Source: Actinomadura sp. K4S16 (lineage in GTDB: Bacteria; Actinomycetota; Actinomycetes; Streptosporangiales; Streptosporangiaceae). Taken from it: a stretch of 64,000 nt of DNA. Made by a program: the position numbers and the translations under genes. Under the pieces are notes generated by a model. The model worked only from the letters and a program-made list of their open reading frames with translations. It did no database searches and was not told the DNA's origin. Position 1 is the first letter of the stretch. Each line of letters begins with the position of its first letter. This document shows, in pieces, positions 25,657 to 34,433 of the stretch. Location of the stretch: NCBI RefSeq assembly GCF_008327685.1, contig NZ_BDDE01000025.1, positions 124,001-188,000 of the forward strand. Reading direction: 5' to 3'.

Positions 25657-26679
25657 TCAGCCCGCTTCGGGCGGCGGGGCGGTGCTCTTGCGGACGACCA
25701 GGCTGGTCGACAGCTCCATGCGGGTGGCGACGGGCTCGTCCGCGCGGACGCTCAGGATGATCTGGGCGGCGGACTCCGCCATCTGCCGCAGCGGCTGGTG
25801 GACGGTGGTGAGCGCCGGGCTGGCCCAGGGCGCCACCGCGACGTCGTCGTAGCCCACCACGGAGAGGTCGTCCGGGACCCGCAGCCCGTGCACCCGCGCG
25901 GCCTCCAGCACGCCGAGCGCCTGCAGGTCGCTGCCCGCGAAGATCGCGGTCGGCCGGTCGGGCCGGGCGAGCAGCTCCGCGGCCCTCTCGAACCCGCCCT
26001 GGACGTGGAAGTCGCCGTAGGCGACGAGGGACGGGTCGACCTCCAGGCCCGCCATGCCCATCGCCGACCGGAACCCGTCGAGGCGTGCGACCGAGCACAG
26101 CATGTCGGCCGGCCCGGTGATGATCGCGATCCGCCGGTGCCCCAGGTCGATGAGGTGCCGGGTCGCGGCGAGGCCGCCGGACCAGTTGGCCGAGCCGACC
26201 GAGGGGACGTCGGGGTCGGGGTCGCCGGCCGGGTCGATGATGACGAACGGGATCGACCGGGACCGCAGCCGCTTCTTGTCCTGCGGCGCGAGGCTGGAGA
26301 AGGTCAGCACGACGCCGAGCGGGCGGCGCCGCAGCACCCCGCCGATCCACTCGGGGCCGGGGGAGTGGCGGGTGCCGCTCTCGGTCAGCACCAGGCTCGC
26401 GCCGTTCGCCTTCGCGACGCTCTCCACGCCCCGGATCAGCTCCATGGTCCACAGGCTCTCGATCTCGTGCAGCACGAGCTCGATCAGCGGCGCGTCCGTC
26501 GCCATCCGGGAGCCCCGCTGGTAGCCGTGCTGCTCCAGCAGCCGCTCCACCCGCAGCCGCGTCCCGCGCGCCACGTCCTCGCGGCCGTTGAGGACTTTCG
26601 AAACCGTCGAGATGGAGACGCCGGCCTGGTCCGCGACCTGGGCCAGGGTCACCCGGCCCGCCCCCTCGTCCTGCTCCAT
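25657..26679 (-). CDS. LacI family transcriptional regulator
   Basis: 340 residues: LacI HTH with VTLAQVADQAGVSISTVSKVLNG and hinge helix, then a periplasmic-binding-protein-like sensor domain (VVLTFSSLAP, GHRRIAIITG, FAGSDLQALGVLEAARVHGLRVP, VVGYDDV, TTVHQPLRQM). Sensor features fit actinobacterial sugar regulators of the XylR/BxlR kind, but no sugar transporter or hydrolase is adjacent. ATG 26679 is chosen; ATG 26691 is a close alternative. 44 nt after the FMN reductase gene on the same strand. Confidence 0.92.
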   Translation of the reverse strand: MEQDEGAGRVTLAQVADQAGVSISTVSKVLNGREDVARGTRLRVERLLEQHGYQRGSRMATDAPLIELVLHEIESLWTMELIRGVESVAKANGASLVLTESGTRHSPGPEWIGGVLRRRPLGVVLTFSSLAPQDKKRLRSRSIPFVIIDPAGDPDPDVPSVGSANWSGGLAATRHLIDLGHRRIAIITGPADMLCSVARLDGFRSAMGMAGLEVDPSLVAYGDFHVQGGFERAAELLARPDRPTAIFAGSDLQALGVLEAARVHGLRVPDDLSVVGYDDVAVAPWASPALTTVHQPLRQMAESAAQIILSVRADEPVATRMELSTSLVVRKSTAPPPEAG

Positions 26680-26723
26680 GCCGGCAAGCATAGGGATTTC
26701 GCCCGACGCCCCGAAACTTGCCG

Positions 26724-27269
26724 TCAGCGGAGCGCGGCCCGCAGCGCCTCCATCGCCGCGGCGATCCGCTCGCGCGGCTCCGCGGTGCGGACCAGCCCGT
26801 CCTCGCCCACGTCGGGCCGGGTCACCGGGATCCGCGCGCACGCGGCCTCGACGATCTCGGCGCCCGCGTAGCCGAGCACCTTGCGCAGCGAGGCGTGCGC
26901 GTCGCCGCCGCCCGTCGGAGCCGACGGGGAGGCCACGTTCAGCCAGGCGGCGGGCTTGCCGTAGACCTCGCCGCCGCCGATCGTCCAGTCGAGCAGGTTC
27001 TTGAACGAGCCGGGCAGCGCGCCCGCGTACTCGGGGGTGCAGATCAGCAGCGCGTCCGCGGCACCGATCGCCGCGCGCAGGCCCGCGACGGCCGGGTGCA
27101 GCGGCTCGCGGTCGTCGTCGGGGTTGAAGTGCGGCAGGTCGCCCATGCCGGGGTAGAGGGTCGCCTCGGTCCCGGGCGGCGCCACGGCCTGCGCGGTGCG
27201 CAGCGCCGCCTCGTTCGTGGACCCCTTGCGCAGGCTTCCGCACAGCATCAGCACGTTCGTCACGATCAC
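26724..27269 (-). CDS. NADPH-dependent FMN reductase (flavodoxin fold)
   Basis: 181 residues. Phosphate loop CGSLRKGSTNEAALRTA near the start and TPEYAGALPGSFKNLLDWTIGG, the flavin-ring signature of the azoreductase/ChrR-like FMN_red family. Probable quinone or azo reductase. Two GTG starts (27269, 27263) are possible. It follows the binding-protein gene by 10 nt and may share its transcript. Confidence 0.92.
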   Translation of the reverse strand: MIVTNVLMLCGSLRKGSTNEAALRTAQAVAPPGTEATLYPGMGDLPHFNPDDDREPLHPAVAGLRAAIGAADALLICTPEYAGALPGSFKNLLDWTIGGGEVYGKPAAWLNVASPSAPTGGGDAHASLRKVLGYAGAEIVEAACARIPVTRPDVGEDGLVRTAEPRERIAAAMEALRAALR

Positions 27270-27279
27270 CAGGTTACGG

Positions 27280-28809
27280 TCAGTCCTCGACGGTCAGGCG
27301 GTCGAGGCGCAGCCCGGCGAAGGCGTCGGCGGTGACGCCGCGGACGCGTTCGGACCAGACCATGTGGTCGTGGTGCGCCCACAGCGGCATCGCGGGCATG
27401 TCGCGCAGCATCGCGCTCTCGGCCAGGCGCGCCGGGATCACGCCCTCCTCGGGGGTGACCGCCCGCTCGGCCTCGGCGACGAGACCGGCCGTGTACTCGT
27501 CGTCGAACCCGGTCCCGGCGTCCAGGAGCGGCGTCAGCGCGGCGACGGGCGCGGGGTAGGCGGCGGTCGTGTGGACGGCGAAGGGGCCGTCCACGTCATG
27601 GGAGTCCAGGGCCTTGCGCAGGTCGGCGACGGGGTGGGGGCGCGCGTCGAGCTTCAGTTCCTTGCGGAGCTGGTCCGCGACCGCCTTCACCCAGGCGTCG
27701 TCGCCCCGGCCCGCCTCGTACCAGAGGTTCAGCGGGCCCTTCAGCCCGCCCGCGTCGGCCAGCGCGGCGACCGCCGCCTTGGAGTCGTGGACGCACAGCC
27801 GGCACTGCCCCTCGCGGCGGCCGGGGCGGATGCCCGGGGCGACGAGCGAGTCGGCGGGGGAGTACTGGTGGCCGAGCGGCCCCTCCGTGACGGCGGAGCG
27901 GTCGATCGCCATCGACAGCGCCGACCGGACCGTGGGGGACGACAGCCGCTCCGCCCAGGCCGGGAACGCCAGGTAGGCGGCGTCGCGGCCGGGGACGGCG
28001 AGGTGCCGGTCGCCGAAGTCGGCCTCCATCGTCTCGTGCCGGTCCGCCGGCACCGTCGTGGCGACGTCCAGGTCGCCGGAGCCGGCCGCGGTGTACTGGC
28101 GCTTCGCCTCCGGCATCGCCTTGACGACCACGGACCGCCCGTCGCCCGAGCGCCGGCTCAGGACGATCTCCCGCGCGCTCCGCGACCGGAGCCGGAACGG
28201 CCCGTTGCCGACCGGGGCGCGGCCGTAGGCCGCCCAGTCGCGCGACGCCAGGACGCTCTCCGGGACCGGGAAGAACGCGGGGTCGCCGAGAAGGGCGGGG
28301 AAGCCGTTGAGGGGGCGGTCCAGCGTCACCTCGAAGGTCCGCTCGTCCTTCACCTTCAGGCCCGCGACCCCGTCCTCGCCCGCTCGGGCGCCCTTGATGT
28401 GCGCGACCTCGGTGAACAGCCGCGACCCGGCCCAGCCCTCGCGCAGCACGGCCGTCCAGGCGCCGGTGAACGAGCGGGACGTGACGGGCGAGCCGTCCTG
28501 GAACGTCGCTCCGGGGCGGAGCCGGACCGTCCAGACGCGCCGGTCCGGGCTGGTGACCGACTCGGCGGCGGCGTTCACGGGCGCGCCCGTCTTCGGGTCG
28601 TAGGCGACCAGGCCCGTCCACACCGCGTTCGCGATCATCCGGCCGGAGGCGTCGCGGACGTCGCCGGGCAGCAGCGTCGCGGGGGCCGGGGCGCCGACCG
28701 AGATCCGCGGATCGGCGGGTTCGCTCCACGCCTTCAGGGCCGCGACGGGCGCCACCAGCACCGCCACGGCCCCGGCGACCAGGGCGGCGGTGCGGGCTGA
28801 GCTCTTCAA
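27280..28809 (-). CDS. ABC transporter substrate-binding protein, family 5 (peptide/nickel type)
   Basis: 509 residues with a cleavable-looking N-terminal hydrophobic segment (about 8-25) but no lipobox Cys, so it is secreted or membrane-tethered rather than a typical lipoprotein. Family-5 features: GLVAYDPKTGAPV, VWTVRLRPGATFQDGSPVTSRSF, VGNGPFRL, VRSALSMAIDRSAV and a C-terminal PAMPLWAHHDHMVWSERVRGV. TTG start with GGGAG six bases upstream. No permease or ATPase gene is adjacent, so it is an orphan; it may serve a remote transporter or a different role. Confidence 0.85.
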   Translation of the reverse strand: MKSSARTAALVAGAVAVLVAPVAALKAWSEPADPRISVGAPAPATLLPGDVRDASGRMIANAVWTGLVAYDPKTGAPVNAAAESVTSPDRRVWTVRLRPGATFQDGSPVTSRSFTGAWTAVLREGWAGSRLFTEVAHIKGARAGEDGVAGLKVKDERTFEVTLDRPLNGFPALLGDPAFFPVPESVLASRDWAAYGRAPVGNGPFRLRSRSAREIVLSRRSGDGRSVVVKAMPEAKRQYTAAGSGDLDVATTVPADRHETMEADFGDRHLAVPGRDAAYLAFPAWAERLSSPTVRSALSMAIDRSAVTEGPLGHQYSPADSLVAPGIRPGRREGQCRLCVHDSKAAVAALADAGGLKGPLNLWYEAGRGDDAWVKAVADQLRKELKLDARPHPVADLRKALDSHDVDGPFAVHTTAAYPAPVAALTPLLDAGTGFDDEYTAGLVAEAERAVTPEEGVIPARLAESAMLRDMPAMPLWAHHDHMVWSERVRGVTADAFAGLRLDRLTVED

Positions 28810-29013
28810 GGGCCACTCCCGGGAGCTGGGCGGGCGCCGCCGGGCCGGGACGGCTCCGAGGGCCGGGGCGGCCCCCAGGGGAGGCTAGACCACGATGTCA
28901 GGTCCCACCAGTCCTTACGGTGCTGAGTCCATTTCGTGACCCGCGGGCCTGTTGATCACCTCGGCGGCGCCGGTCACACTGGCGCTTGCGAAGATCCTTT
29001 CCGTGGAGGCGCG

Positions 29014-30459
29014 ATGCACCCCCGCACATCCTTTCCCTCCGGGCGCCTGCTGCAGGGCGCCGCGGCGGTCGCGGCGACCGTGGCACTGACGGCCGGCAGC
29101 GCCTGGGCGTGCCCGCCCGAGCCGGAGAACTCCCAGACCGAGCAGGCCGCCGCGGCCGGCGGTCAGGCCGCCGAGGGCACCGGCGGCCACGCCGGGCACT
29201 ACCACCGGGCGGCCCCCGCGAGCACGAAGTCCGAGGCGGTGAAGGGCGTGCGGCGCGTCGGCGGCGTGCCCGACGCCAAGGGCGCCATCTCCCTGATGTT
29301 CATGGACTACGGCCGCGGCCCGCACAAGCGGACGATCATGTACGCTACCGGCCAGTTCGGGCTGAAGGCCTACGACATCAGCGCCGACCCCCGCGTCCCC
29401 AAGCTGGTCGGGCAGCTGAACATGCCCGGCATGTGGGAGACCGAGGACACCGACTTCGACCCCAAGCGCAAGATCATCTACCTCTCCCGGGACCCGCGCG
29501 CGTTCGGCGGCAACACCGCCACCGGCGAGTCGGGCATCTACGTCGTGGACGCCTCCAAGCCGGAGAGCCTGCGCCAGATCACCTACGTGAAGGTGCCCGC
29601 GGGCCACACCACGACCTGCGTGAACGACTGCAAGTACCTGTGGACGGGCGGCCCCGCGAAGGCCAGCTGGATGCCCGCGGACTGGGGCGGGCGCCCCGTC
29701 TGGGTGACCGACGTGCGCAACCCGGCCAGGCCGAAGGTCCACAAGGACCCGATCGACACCGGCCGCAACGACGGCAAGACCGACTACACCCACGACATCC
29801 AGGTCGACTCCGACGGGGTCGCCTGGGCGTCCGGACGCGGCGGCGTGCGCGGCTACTACACGACCGGCCGCCACTACGATCCGCTGCGGAAGAAGTGGCG
29901 CACGGCCACCGCGGTCGACCCCGTCCCGTACGCGGGCGGCGGCCTGGACGAGGCCACCACCAACTCCACCTTCATGCACAACAGCTACCGGGCGGTCGGG
30001 CGGACCCGGGACCAGGCCGCCGACCCGCGCCGGTGGGGTAACGGCAAGCTGCTGTACGTCACCGAGGAGACGTTCAACGACGGCTGCGCCAACGACGGCC
30101 TGCTCGTCATCGCGTCGCTGAAGGGCTCCTACGGCGGCGAGGGCTGGCGGTCCACGCCGGAGAACAAGTTCCGCCTGCACACCGTCGCGACCTGGGGCGT
30201 GGCCGGCAAGGAGGGCAGCGACCCCGAGAGCACGGACTGCTCGGCGCACTACTTCGACGTGCGGGACGGCGTGATCGCCCAGTCGTTCTACTCGCAGGGC
30301 ACCCGGTTCCTGGACGTCACGGACCCGACGAACCCCAGGCAGGTCGCCTACTACCGCCCGGCGGACGCCGCGTCCTGGCAGCCGTACTGGCACGGCAAGT
30401 ACGTCTACGTCGCCGACAACACCCGCGGCGTCGACGTGCTGGAGCCCACCTTCCGCTGA
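29014..30459 (+). CDS. Secreted LVIVD-repeat beta-propeller protein
   Basis: 481 residues. Signal peptide about 1-31 (LLQGAAAVAATVALTAGSAWA), then a long low-complexity Gly/Ala linker and a propeller-like domain built of repeats ending in LKAYDISADPRVPKLVG, IYVVDASKPESL, VWVTDVRNPARPKV and RFLDVTDPTNPRQV, the LVIVD-type repeat. The Cys after the signal does not form a good lipobox. ATG 29014 has GGAGG a few bases upstream. A strong hairpin follows. Related proteins are secreted with unknown binding partner. Confidence 0.85.
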   Translation: MHPRTSFPSGRLLQGAAAVAATVALTAGSAWACPPEPENSQTEQAAAAGGQAAEGTGGHAGHYHRAAPASTKSEAVKGVRRVGGVPDAKGAISLMFMDYGRGPHKRTIMYATGQFGLKAYDISADPRVPKLVGQLNMPGMWETEDTDFDPKRKIIYLSRDPRAFGGNTATGESGIYVVDASKPESLRQITYVKVPAGHTTTCVNDCKYLWTGGPAKASWMPADWGGRPVWVTDVRNPARPKVHKDPIDTGRNDGKTDYTHDIQVDSDGVAWASGRGGVRGYYTTGRHYDPLRKKWRTATAVDPVPYAGGGLDEATTNSTFMHNSYRAVGRTRDQAADPRRWGNGKLLYVTEETFNDGCANDGLLVIASLKGSYGGEGWRSTPENKFRLHTVATWGVAGKEGSDPESTDCSAHYFDVRDGVIAQSFYSQGTRFLDVTDPTNPRQVAYYRPADAASWQPYWHGKYVYVADNTRGVDVLEPTFR

Positions 30460-30475
30460 CCGTCCCACCGGGGCC

Positions 30476-31867
30476 TCACGCCCCGCGCGAAGACCCGTCC
30501 CCATCCCCCCGGGGGCGGGTCTTCGCCCTGCTCGGGTCGGTCGCGCGCGTCTCGATCTCGCCGGCGCCGCGCTCGGCGGCCGCGACCGCGGACCCGGCCG
30601 CCCGGCGCAGCTGCTGCCCCGCCTGCTGGACGACCTGGACCGGCCGCGCGGGCAGGTGCCGCGAGGCGCCGCGGTGCCGCCGCCAGTGCTCGCGGGCGCG
30701 GGCCCGGTGCTCGACCCGCAGGTTCTCGATGAGGCGGTCGATGTCCATGGAGACCTCCCCGTACAGCGGCCACAGGTCGCCCGCCGCGGCCCGCTCGTGC
30801 AGCCGCCGGGCGAGCCGGGCGCGGCGCTCGCGGGCCACGTCCACCCGCACCTCCAGCTCGTGCTCGGCGAGGAAGGGCCGGGCGTCGCGGGTGAGGTCGG
30901 AGCGGGCCAGCCGGCCGTAGGAGGCGATGCTGGCGGCGATCCCGGCCAGCGCGTCGCCGAGCTCGCGGCGCACCTCGGGGTCGGTCAGCAGCCGCCCCCG
31001 CTCGCCGAGCCGCTCGTCGTCGGCGAGGGACCGGGTCAGCCCGCGCAGCGACAGCGTGAAGTGCTCCATGGTCTCCATGGCGTTGCGCAGCGCGACACCG
31101 GCGTCGATGAGCCGCCGCGCCTGGGTCCGCGGGTTGAGCCGGACGCTCTCCTCGGCGGCGCCGAGGTCCCGGTCGGCGCGGCCGATCTCGCGCGCGAGGC
31201 GTTCGGCGTCCGCCTGCCAGCGGGCCGCCTCGTCCGGGGCGCGCTCGCCGCGCAGCCCGTCCGCGATGCCCTCGATCAGCTCCCGCAGCTTCTCGGCGAC
31301 GTCCTGGACGGCCTCCTCCGCGGGCCGCACCCGCACCGTCGGCACGAGCAGCGTCGCCGCCAGCCCGGTGGCGGCGCCGATCAGCGTCTCCAGCACGCGG
31401 TCGGCGGCGCCCGCCTCGCTCGCCGATCCGAGCGCGAAGATCAGCATCGCGGAGATCGGCGCCTCCAGCACGTGCTCGCCGAGCCGCAGCACGTGCCCGA
31501 TGACCAGGGCCGCGAGGATCGTCAGGCCGAGCGTCCACCAGGAGAACCCGATCGTGCTCGCGGCCATCACCGCGACCAGCACCCCCGAGGTGACGGCGGC
31601 GACCCGCAGGATGCTCGCCTTGATCGTCTGGTAGACGGAGAACTGCACGACGAGCAGCGCGGTCAGCGGTGCCAGCAGCGGCTGCGGCCCGCCGGCCGGG
31701 AGCACCTCCAGGGCCAGCACGAACGCCAGCGTGGCGGTGACCGTCAGGCGGGCGATGCGGAAGACCGTGGAGCGGATCTCCGTCGCCACGCGCAGCGGCG
31801 AGCGGTCGCGGCGGTCACCCTGGCCGGAACGCCGGCGGAAGAACACGAGCGACATGCGCTCTGTCAT
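30476..31867 (-). CDS. FUSC-type integral membrane protein (aromatic-acid-exporter-like)
   Basis: 463 residues. N-terminal membrane domain with about five to six helices (ARLTVTATLAFVLALEVLP, LLAPLTALLVVQFSVYQTI, VAAVTSGVLVAVMAAS, LGLTILAALVIGHVL, ISAMLIFALG) followed by a long alpha-helical, Arg/Glu-rich cytoplasmic domain (about 195-440), as in FUSC/ArAE family proteins. These are thought to export aromatic acids or similar compounds; here function is inferred only from topology. ATG 31867 or 31855 are both possible starts. Downstream of the CGNR gene on the same strand with 79 nt between. Confidence 0.82.
   Translation of the reverse strand: MTERMSLVFFRRRSGQGDRRDRSPLRVATEIRSTVFRIARLTVTATLAFVLALEVLPAGGPQPLLAPLTALLVVQFSVYQTIKASILRVAAVTSGVLVAVMAASTIGFSWWTLGLTILAALVIGHVLRLGEHVLEAPISAMLIFALGSASEAGAADRVLETLIGAATGLAATLLVPTVRVRPAEEAVQDVAEKLRELIEGIADGLRGERAPDEAARWQADAERLAREIGRADRDLGAAEESVRLNPRTQARRLIDAGVALRNAMETMEHFTLSLRGLTRSLADDERLGERGRLLTDPEVRRELGDALAGIAASIASYGRLARSDLTRDARPFLAEHELEVRVDVARERRARLARRLHERAAAGDLWPLYGEVSMDIDRLIENLRVEHRARAREHWRRHRGASRHLPARPVQVVQQAGQQLRRAAGSAVAAAERGAGEIETRATDPSRAKTRPRGDGDGSSRGA
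30489..30524 (+). terminator. Hairpin terminator between convergent genes
   Basis: 14-bp stem (GAAGACCCGTCCCC / GGGGGCGGGTCTTC, one G-T pair) with an 8-nt loop, 30 nt after the LVIVD gene and inside the last codons of the FUSC gene on the other strand. Probably terminates the plus-strand transcript. Confidence 0.75.
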
Positions 31868-31946
31868 GCCCGCAGGCGGGTAAAGGTCACAGATAGGGAC
31901 AAAGATCACAAAATCGCTGAAGCCGCAGGTCAACGGGGAGGGGGCG

Positions 31947-32480
31947 TCACTCCCGCCGACGCGCGCGGAACGCGGCGACGTTCGTGCGGTTGGCGCAGGA
32001 CTCCGAGCAGAACCGGCGCCGGCCCGCCCGGGACGTGTCGGCGTACACGCGGTCGCAGCCGTCCGCCGCGCAGACGCCCGTCCGGCCGAGCCCGTGCTCG
32101 ACGATCAGCTCGGCGAGGTTCATCAGCGTGGTCGCGCGGAACCGCTCCACCAGCCGGGACGAGGGCGGCGCGTAGTGCATGTGCAGGCCGTGCGGCTCGT
32201 GGTCGGAGAGGTGCGGGTGCATGGGGATCTCCAGCATGAGCCCGTTCAGCAGCGCCATCGCCTCCTCCAGGCTCCGCGCCTCGAAGAAGGGGCGCAGGAC
32301 CCGGCCCCAGCGCCGGAAGTCGCCGGCGTCGGCGTCCTCGAACTCCTGCCAGAAGAACTCGTTCTCCCGCAGGATGCGGCGCAGCGCGCCGGGCGAGTCG
32401 TCCCCGCCGGCGCTCGTCACGGCGTTGACCAGCGCGGCGGCGGCGGCCACCCCGTGACTCTTGTATCCAGTGATGCGCAT
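31947..32480 (-). CDS. CGNR zinc-finger (ABATE domain) regulator
   Basis: 177 residues. N-terminal all-helical ABATE domain (NGLMLEIPMHPHLSDHEPHG inside) and C-terminal CGNR treble-clef-like finger: GVCAADGCDRVYAD, FCSESCANRTNVAAFRARR. These proteins are stress-linked putative transcription regulators in actinobacteria. Divergent from the 63-aa Cys-rich protein; the 80-bp gap contains an AT-rich dyad. Confidence 0.88.
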   Translation of the reverse strand: MRITGYKSHGVAAAAALVNAVTSAGGDDSPGALRRILRENEFFWQEFEDADAGDFRRWGRVLRPFFEARSLEEAMALLNGLMLEIPMHPHLSDHEPHGLHMHYAPPSSRLVERFRATTLMNLAELIVEHGLGRTGVCAADGCDRVYADTSRAGRRRFCSESCANRTNVAAFRARRRE

Positions 32481-32516
32481 TACCCGGGCCTCCGGTCCCG
32501 CAGCCGATCAGTAAAT

Positions 32517-32533
32517 GTTATCTTGTTTATAAC
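32517..32533. promoter_or_regulatory. AT-rich dyad GTTAT-N7-ATAAC between divergent genes
   Basis: GTTATCTTGTTTATAAC, 5-bp perfect arms, in a locally AT-rich patch 37 bp upstream of the CGNR start and 28 bp upstream of the small gene. It fits an operator or overlapping -10 regions for both directions. Confidence 0.5.
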
Positions 32534-32560
32534 CCTTACAGACGTCCCTGGGGATGCGCG

Positions 32561-32752
32561 GTGGAATGCCCACGCTGTGGCTGGCCTGAGTCCGATGTGT
32601 ACGAGGTGCTGTCGCGGCACCTGACCTCCGAGGGAGTGGTGACCTACACCCGCTGCGCGTGCGGACGGCCGCAGATGCGCGTGCAGCGGTTCGAGGCGGG
32701 CCCGGTCGCGGCGGCCGGCCGCGACGGCGGGGCCGCGCCGAAGCACCCCTAG
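32561..32752 (+). CDS. Small Cys-rich (zinc-ribbon-like) protein, 63 aa
   Basis: Starts with GTG 32561; CPRCGWPESD near the N-terminus and CACGRPQ after 22 residues give two Cys pairs spaced like a zinc ribbon. The rest is an Ala/Gly-rich tail. Not assigned to a named family; short ribbon proteins of this look are frequent in actinobacteria. Divergent to the CGNR regulator gene and may share its control. Confidence 0.65.
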   Translation: MECPRCGWPESDVYEVLSRHLTSEGVVTYTRCACGRPQMRVQRFEAGPVAAAGRDGGAAPKHP

Positions 32753-32760
32753 CCGCGCCC

Positions 32761-32797
32761 CTGGCGGCGCACTCGGCGGCACCGCTAGTGCCGCCAG
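32761..32797. terminator. Hairpin between convergent small gene and glutamine-synthetase-like gene
   Basis: CTGGCGGCGC (32761-32770) pairs with GTGCCGCCAG (32788-32797), 10 bp with one G-T pair and a 17-nt loop. It overlaps the end of the minus-strand gene; may act in both directions. Confidence 0.45.
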
Positions 32798-34242
32798 CGG
32801 GTGGCGGCGGCCACCTGCTGCGGGGTCGCCCCGTCCAGCAGCGCGATCTCCCCGCGCCGCACCGCCGCCACCGTGTCGGTGACGGCCTCGCCGAGCGCCT
32901 CGCGCAGGACGGCGTCGGCCTCGAACGCCGCGACCGACTCGGCCAGCGACGACGGCAGCGGGGCGATGCCCCGCGCTGCGCGCTCCTCCTCCGCCAGCCC
33001 CGCCGGATCGACGTCGACCGGCTCCGGCAGCCGGAGGTCGGCGCCGAGCCCGTCCCGGCCGGCCGCGAGCAGCGCCGCCAGCAGCAGGTACGGGTTGGCG
33101 GCGCCGTCCAGGCACTTGACCTCCAGGTTCGCGGCGGTCGCGCGCTCGCCGTCCGCGCCCGTCACGAACCGCAGCGCGGCCTCCCGGTTCTCCAGCCCCC
33201 AGCACGCGTACGCGCCCGACCAGTGCGAGGGGATCAGCCGCAGGTAGCTCGCCACCGACGGCGCGCCGACCGCGAGCAGCGCGGGCAGCCGCCGCAGGAT
33301 GCCCGCCGCGAAGGCCTCCCCGGCCGCCGTCATCCCGAACGGGCCGGGGCCGCCCGCCATCGCGTTCACCGCGCCGTTCGCCGCCGCGTTCGCCGTGCCG
33401 TCCCGCCACAGGCTGAGGTGGACGTGCGCGCCGTTGCCGACCGAGTCGGCCTCGACCTTGGGGGAGAACGAGGCGGCCATCCCGTGCCGCATCGTCACCG
33501 CGCGGATCGTCTCCCGGACGAGCACGGCGGTGTCGGCCGCGCCGACCGGGTCCTCGGCGGCGACCGACACCTCGTACTGCCCGGGCGCGTACTCCGGGTG
33601 CAGTTGGACGACCGTCACGCCCGTCGTCCTCAGCGCCTCCAGCAGGTCCCGCAGGTAGCCGGCCAGTTCGGTCACCCGCGTCATCCCGTACGCGGGGCCT
33701 TCGCACGCGGGGGAGAACTCGTCGCCGCCACCGTCCGAGACCGCCCACTCGATCTCGAACGCCGCCTTCACCGCCCAGCCGCGCTCGGCGAGCCGGCCCG
33801 CCTCGCGGCGCAGCAGGGCCCGCGTGTCCAGCGGATGGATCGAGCCGTCCTGGGCGTACCGGAGGGCGGGCGCGTGCGCCCAGCCCGGCAGCGCGGCCAG
33901 CGGGACGAGCCGGTCCAGGTCGGGGTGCAGCCGCAGGTCCCCGCTCGGGCCGCCGATGTGCCGCCCGGACACGATCGAGTCGTCCAGCAGGAACACGTCG
34001 AACACCGGGGACATCCCGACGCCCCATGCCGCCGCGTGCTCCAGCCGCTCCACCGGGACGGTCTTGGTGCGCGTGATGCCGCTGACGTCCACCCATGTCA
34101 GCGCCACGGCGACGATGCCCTCGCCGGCCAGCCTGCGCCCCGCCTCGGCGGCGCGGGCGCCGAGCCGGGCGCGCTCGTGCCCGTCCAGTGCCTGCGCTCC
34201 GGCGCCGCGCCCCCGGGGGGCGGGAAGAGAGGTCGGTTCCAC
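32785..34242 (-). CDS. Glutamine synthetase family protein (FluG C-terminal-like)
   Basis: 485 residues. GS fold with an N-terminal beta-grasp (LTWVDVSGITRTKTVPVE) and a catalytic part with AAFEIEW, QLHPEYAPGQYEVSVA, NGAHVHLSLW, RLIPSHWSGAY, ENREAALRFV and NLEVKCLDGAANPYL, equivalent to the GS metal/ATP motifs. Such GlnA-like enzymes ligate amines, polyamines or other acceptors with glutamate rather than making glutamine. GTG 34242 has GGGAG eight bases upstream; ATG 34296 is in frame without one. The amidohydrolase on the other side of TnpB element 3 completes a FluG-like pair. Confidence 0.9.
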   Translation of the reverse strand: MEPTSLPAPRGRGAGAQALDGHERARLGARAAEAGRRLAGEGIVAVALTWVDVSGITRTKTVPVERLEHAAAWGVGMSPVFDVFLLDDSIVSGRHIGGPSGDLRLHPDLDRLVPLAALPGWAHAPALRYAQDGSIHPLDTRALLRREAGRLAERGWAVKAAFEIEWAVSDGGGDEFSPACEGPAYGMTRVTELAGYLRDLLEALRTTGVTVVQLHPEYAPGQYEVSVAAEDPVGAADTAVLVRETIRAVTMRHGMAASFSPKVEADSVGNGAHVHLSLWRDGTANAAANGAVNAMAGGPGPFGMTAAGEAFAAGILRRLPALLAVGAPSVASYLRLIPSHWSGAYACWGLENREAALRFVTGADGERATAANLEVKCLDGAANPYLLLAALLAAGRDGLGADLRLPEPVDVDPAGLAEEERAARGIAPLPSSLAESVAAFEADAVLREALGEAVTDTVAAVRRGEIALLDGATPQQVAAATRWRH

Positions 34243-34433
34243 GGTGCTGGCTCCCGGTCGGGTGGCGGCGGAGGTGAACACGCTCCGTAAGGGCATCGTA
34301 GGGAGAACGCGTGCGCGTTTCAGCGGGCTTCTAGTGAGGAACCCGGGTTCTTCAGGGCCGGAGGAATCGCTTCTGCCTTACGTGGTGCGTCAGAGCCGCC
34401 AGGGTCCAACCCCCGAACATTCCGGAGAGTGTA

